Shown piece after piece: positions 60,763-64,000 of a DNA stretch of 64,000 nucleotides (position 1 is the first letter of the stretch; the number at the start of each line of letters is the position of its first letter). The notes beneath the pieces were generated by a model. That model worked only from the letters and a program-made list of their open reading frames with translations. It had not been told where the DNA came from and made no database searches. This DNA is from Hathewaya histolytica (GTDB taxonomy: Bacteria; Bacillota; Clostridia; Clostridiales; Clostridiaceae). The DNA is taken from contig NZ_LR590481.1 in the NCBI RefSeq assembly GCF_901482605.1, forward strand, positions 2,108,001 through 2,172,000, written 5' to 3'. The position numbers and the translations under genes were made by a program.

Positions 60763-61974
60763 CTACTTCAATCCATATAATGTAACATAAACGGTTCTTC
60801 CACTAAAACTATTTACATTACTAACTATATATGCTGTAAATTTACCTCCACCTGGTGTTACTTGAATACGTTCTATACCATTTTCAACACTTCCAAATCC
60901 GCCCAAGCACTGAGACATATATGCATTGATGTTACTAAACGATGCAAAATATGCTCCATTTAACTGATTTCCTGTATCAACTGAAGTTTTCAAGGTATAT
61001 CTAACTATTACAAATTTACCTGCTATAGTTATTCTTGTAGATTCTTTTGTTGGATTATCTACCTTAACAATATCATCTTGGAAAGCTAATAACTTATCCC
61101 CATATGCAACATTACCACCATTACCTAACCTTAACTCTTTATTTGCTAATAAATTAGTTAATATGGTTCCAGTGTTATCACTAGCTTGGGATAATTTCCA
61201 ACTTCTCGCATTTAACTTATCGCCGTTAATATTTACATTATCCGCTTTTAAATCCAAATTGCTTAAATTGCTAGATGCATCCCCAGTTATCCTTAATTCT
61301 GTTGGTGAAGGTTCCTTACCAACCCATTCTGATTGAAGATATGAAACTCCGTTTGATGTTACCATTCTCATAGAACCTTTATTATTTTTAACACGTATGG
61401 CAGAATCTCCACCTTCAGCTGTTTGTACTAATGCTGAATTGTTCATAACTGGATTAGTTTTATCTACAAAGCGATTTTTAACATAAGTTAAGTCTTTTTT
61501 ATAATTATTTTCCACATTGTCATATTTGCTTTGGAACATGCCTTCCCATTGTCCTAATTTTGTAAGCGCATCTCCAAGTGCCCCAAATTCATTGGTACTT
61601 TCTATGACTTTATCATCTCGCAATTTCTTCTCTATGCATATAGAAAGTATTTTTGAACTTAATATACTATTGTCGCTTCCGTAGATCACTAACTCTAAAT
61701 TAATATCTCCTGGTAGAAGTAATGCTTGTGTAGTTAATTCAACTTCTATTTTTCCTTCTTTAGGATTTAAAACTTTTACATTATTAAATATTTTAGATTT
61801 ATCAGGTTTTAAAATAAAAATCTTAACTGTATGTCCTGTTAAATCTATTGGCAGGCTGTTATCAGTTAAGGTTATATTTAAATATCTTGATTTAGTATCT
61901 TCTTGTTTTACTGTTATTTTATCGTATATTTCTTTTTTAATATCTATTGGTAAATTATATATACTTTTAGCCAT
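60763..61974 (-). CDS. BppU-like baseplate upper protein
   Basis: About 403 residues from ATG at 61974, with GGAGGTG upstream. The longer frame from 61989 would overlap that site. The N-terminal about 100 residues (ITLTDNSLPIDLTGHTVKIF, then LLPGDINLELVIYG) match the BppU N-domain. A coiled-coil and repeats follow. It is a predicted baseplate spoke linking Dit to receptor-binding proteins. Its start overlaps the dit stop as TAATG. Confidence 0.8.
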   Translation of the reverse strand: MAKSIYNLPIDIKKEIYDKITVKQEDTKSRYLNITLTDNSLPIDLTGHTVKIFILKPDKSKIFNNVKVLNPKEGKIEVELTTQALLLPGDINLELVIYGSDNSILSSKILSICIEKKLRDDKVIESTNEFGALGDALTKLGQWEGMFQSKYDNVENNYKKDLTYVKNRFVDKTNPVMNNSALVQTAEGGDSAIRVKNNKGSMRMVTSNGVSYLQSEWVGKEPSPTELRITGDASSNLSNLDLKADNVNINGDKLNARSWKLSQASDNTGTILTNLLANKELRLGNGGNVAYGDKLLAFQDDIVKVDNPTKESTRITIAGKFVIVRYTLKTSVDTGNQLNGAYFASFSNINAYMSQCLGGFGSVENGIERIQVTPGGGKFTAYIVSNVNSFSGRTVYVTLYGLK

Positions 61975-62660
61975 TATAAACACCTCCATTTCGGTTCTAC
62001 TACAACTTTAGATACGTCACCTTTCCAGCTTATTTTATTCTCCCCTACTTCAAATCTAGGAAATTCTCCATACATTCTAAATCCTTGATTGTGTATTTTC
62101 TCTTTATGACATAATTCTAATTCAGAATTTAATGTTATATATTCATTTACACCAGTTAATTTAATAGTTTCTGTATTTATTTCTAGGGTTATATCTCCTG
62201 TTCCCCAGATAGTTAAAGTTGGCTCCGAATATATAGTACCTGGATTGTGTAAGCTAGTTGGTTTTTCTAATTCCAAAGAGTCCTTTCCATCTATGAAATA
62301 TCCAAAAGGTTGGCACTCAAATTGGACTACTCCACTATGAAACTTTTTTAATACTTGATCTAAAGTTATTTTATTAATTATTCTGGCTTTATAATATTTA
62401 TCAGGCTCATTTGAAAAGATAACTTCTCCACTTCCTGTGAGCCACTTTTTTATATCGTCAAATTTATCATCAAAGTAATCATATTCAACTGATTTTACTT
62501 CTCCTTCGTAAGTATTATCAGTATTAATAAGGTATCCATTTCTGCCTGGAACAATTATTTTATCTTCTCTCTTTTCAAAAGTTGATATTGATGGAAGTGA
62601 TATGATTTTAAACTTCTTTTCATTGCTATGAATGCCCTTCCATATAAATCCGTCCTTCAT
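61974..62660 (-). CDS. Phage distal tail protein (Dit)
   Basis: 228 residues. MKDGFIWKGIHSNEKKFKII and SISTFEKREDKIIVPGRNGYL at the N-terminus and VQFECQPFGYF mark the siphovirus tail component family. It forms the hexameric hub of the tail tip. Stop and start codons overlap those of its neighbours on both sides (TAATG), so the tail genes are translated in series. Confidence 0.9.
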   Translation of the reverse strand: MKDGFIWKGIHSNEKKFKIISLPSISTFEKREDKIIVPGRNGYLINTDNTYEGEVKSVEYDYFDDKFDDIKKWLTGSGEVIFSNEPDKYYKARIINKITLDQVLKKFHSGVVQFECQPFGYFIDGKDSLELEKPTSLHNPGTIYSEPTLTIWGTGDITLEINTETIKLTGVNEYITLNSELELCHKEKIHNQGFRMYGEFPRFEVGENKISWKGDVSKVVVEPKWRCL

Positions 62661-64000
62661 TATACTCCTCCTTTTCCTACTGATAATTTTCCTCTATAGA
62701 ATTCTAGTTCCTCTGCAAACTCTCTTACATCTTGCTTTCTATTGTTCACAAAGCTTTCTATATTAACATTTAATCCATTATCATTATTATGTGTTACAGT
62801 AGATACTTCACTTGGAATATTCCTGCTAGCAACAATTCCAGCAGTGGTACTTGCTACATTATAATCTACTGCCATTTGCATTTTACCAACTAAACTAGAT
62901 AAATCTTTCTCTATAGTATTTTCTAAATCAGAAGATTCATCTTCAAATCCTAATCCTATACCTTGTGCTAGGTACTTTCCTACCTGATCTCTCATAACTC
63001 TTGATGGTGAATGTATACCAAAGAAACCTTTAATACCACTTATTACACATCCTGCAAATGTAGAGATGTTATTTAAAATCCATTGTTGCATGCTCTTAAT
63101 TCCAGTCCAAATTCCTGAAATTAAATTTTTACCTATATTAACTCCACCTGTAAATATGCTTGTAATGGCACTTAATGCGTACCTTGCAACACCTCTTGCA
63201 GACTCTGCTAAGAAAGTACTCATGGCTGAAAAACCATTGCCTATACTAGAGATAAGATTTCCTCCCCAACTGAAGCCGCCTGTAAATATACTTGTTATTG
63301 CATTGTGTACCCATTTAGCTATATCACTTGCTATGGTACATAGACCTTTTCCCATAGAAGAAAATCCATTGCCTATAAATTGAATTAAATTTTTACCAAC
63401 AGATATCCAATCGTATAACATCATAACATTAACTATAGCAAGGATAATCTGTGGAAGATTAGCTATTAATGTAGGTATACTTTCAATTATACCTTTTATA
63501 AGAGTTAATAATATATCTACACCAGCCTTTAAAATTGTCGGTAAATTACAGAATAGAGCATCACAAAATGAATTAATTATTCTTGGAATATGTTCTATTA
63601 GGGTTGGTAAAGAATCCATTATTCCTTGTATTAACGCAAGTAATAGTTTTATACCTACACTTATAATAGTATCTATATTATCTATTATCATGTCACATAT
63701 GCCTATAACAACCTCTATTATTGCAGGTAGCATTGTAGGTATAGATTCCGCTAATCCCTTAGCTAATTCTATTATTAGTTGTAATCCTAACTCCAATATC
63801 TTTGGCAACATTGTTAAAATTCCTTCTGCCAAACTTACGATAATTTTTATAGCCGAGCTTACTATCTGTGGTAAATTACCCTTTATTCCATCTATGAAAC
63901 TCTGTATTATGTCCATTGCTATGTTCATAATCATAGGTAAATTACTAGATATATTACTTAGCATCTTTGCTGCTATTTCCCCAATTGCCCCTACAAGTCC
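62660..64000 (-). CDS. Phage tail tape measure protein, N-terminal part beyond window
   Basis: 447 codons are visible; the frame runs open to the window edge with no start needed. It holds repeated hydrophobic units around LPxIxxxAxxIIxxLxxGI (at least six, about 62 to 66 per cent hydrophobic), then GIKGFFGIHSPSRVMRDQVGKYLAQG, the typical C-terminal tape-measure signature. It sets tail length and helps DNA entry. The repeats are in-frame and degenerate. Ends coupled to dit. Confidence 0.9.
   Translation of the reverse strand, partial: GLVGAIGEIAAKMLSNISSNLPMIMNIAMDIIQSFIDGIKGNLPQIVSSAIKIIVSLAEGILTMLPKILELGLQLIIELAKGLAESIPTMLPAIIEVVIGICDMIIDNIDTIISVGIKLLLALIQGIMDSLPTLIEHIPRIINSFCDALFCNLPTILKAGVDILLTLIKGIIESIPTLIANLPQIILAIVNVMMLYDWISVGKNLIQFIGNGFSSMGKGLCTIASDIAKWVHNAITSIFTGGFSWGGNLISSIGNGFSAMSTFLAESARGVARYALSAITSIFTGGVNIGKNLISGIWTGIKSMQQWILNNISTFAGCVISGIKGFFGIHSPSRVMRDQVGKYLAQGIGLGFEDESSDLENTIEKDLSSLVGKMQMAVDYNVASTTAGIVASRNIPSEVSTVTHNNDNGLNVNIESFVNNRKQDVREFAEELEFYRGKLSVGKGGV

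Noticed and set aside
62660-64000. Repeated units in the tape-measure region could suggest a CRISPR or tandem DNA array.
   Set aside because: Repeats are degenerate, in-frame hydrophobic protein repeats without constant DNA repeat or spacer pattern.

Overview
The window is very AT-rich DNA with strong GGAGG-type ribosome sites, many TTG and GTG starts, sigma-A promoters, U-tailed hairpins and sporulation- and Gram-positive-type genes (YtaF, MurT-GatD, a second FtsH, a UviB-like holin). This fits a Clostridium-like Firmicute. I cannot name the species from sequence alone.

Positions 1 to about 35,750 look like ordinary chromosome. In order they hold: the end of ATP-type PEP carboxykinase; a cell-envelope block (CapA-like protein, MurT-GatD lipid II amidation enzyme, polysaccharide deacetylase); a galactose pair (mutarotase-like, GalE); ClpB; a tandem pair of paralogous HTH-TPR regulators; a DUF1232 protein with a 59-aa gene; an FtsH paralogue; a rhomboid protease; PepF; a Fur-family regulator; PepD; YtaF; a DUF4397 protein; Pgi; an amino-acid/sulfur catabolic operon (PLP lyase, class-I amidotransferase, permease, RidA) divergent from a YheO/DauR-like regulator; a MATE-MarR pair; a gene-poor stretch with decayed frames and a 34-aa membrane peptide; and a chemoreceptor.

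The notable part is 35,881 to 54,452, about 18.6 kb with every gene on the minus strand. In transcription order it encodes a BtrH-like putative acyltransferase, a SPASM radical SAM maturase, an M50-like membrane metalloprotease, three nearly identical 40-aa Cys-rich precursor peptides, an ABC permease and ATPase, and an acyl carrier protein. These are followed by an active ketosynthase, a hot-dog thioesterase, a ketosynthase lacking its active Cys (chain-length-factor-like), a ketoreductase, an A-PCP-C NRPS protein, a dehydratase, a 4'-phosphopantetheinyl transferase, a biotin carrier protein, and a fused biotin carboxylase/carboxyltransferase beta/alpha protein. I read this as a hybrid gene cluster that joins a radical-SAM RiPP to a type II polyketide or polyene chain, with its own malonyl-CoA supply. 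The product, and even the physical joining of the two halves, are inferred.

A complete-looking IS3-family element (54,819 to 56,661), with an A7 frameshift site between its two ORFs, separates the cluster from a prophage tail and lysis module. That module runs off the right edge on the minus strand: tape measure, distal tail protein, BppU-like protein, tail endopeptidase/spike, a small protein, holin-like protein, amidase endolysin.
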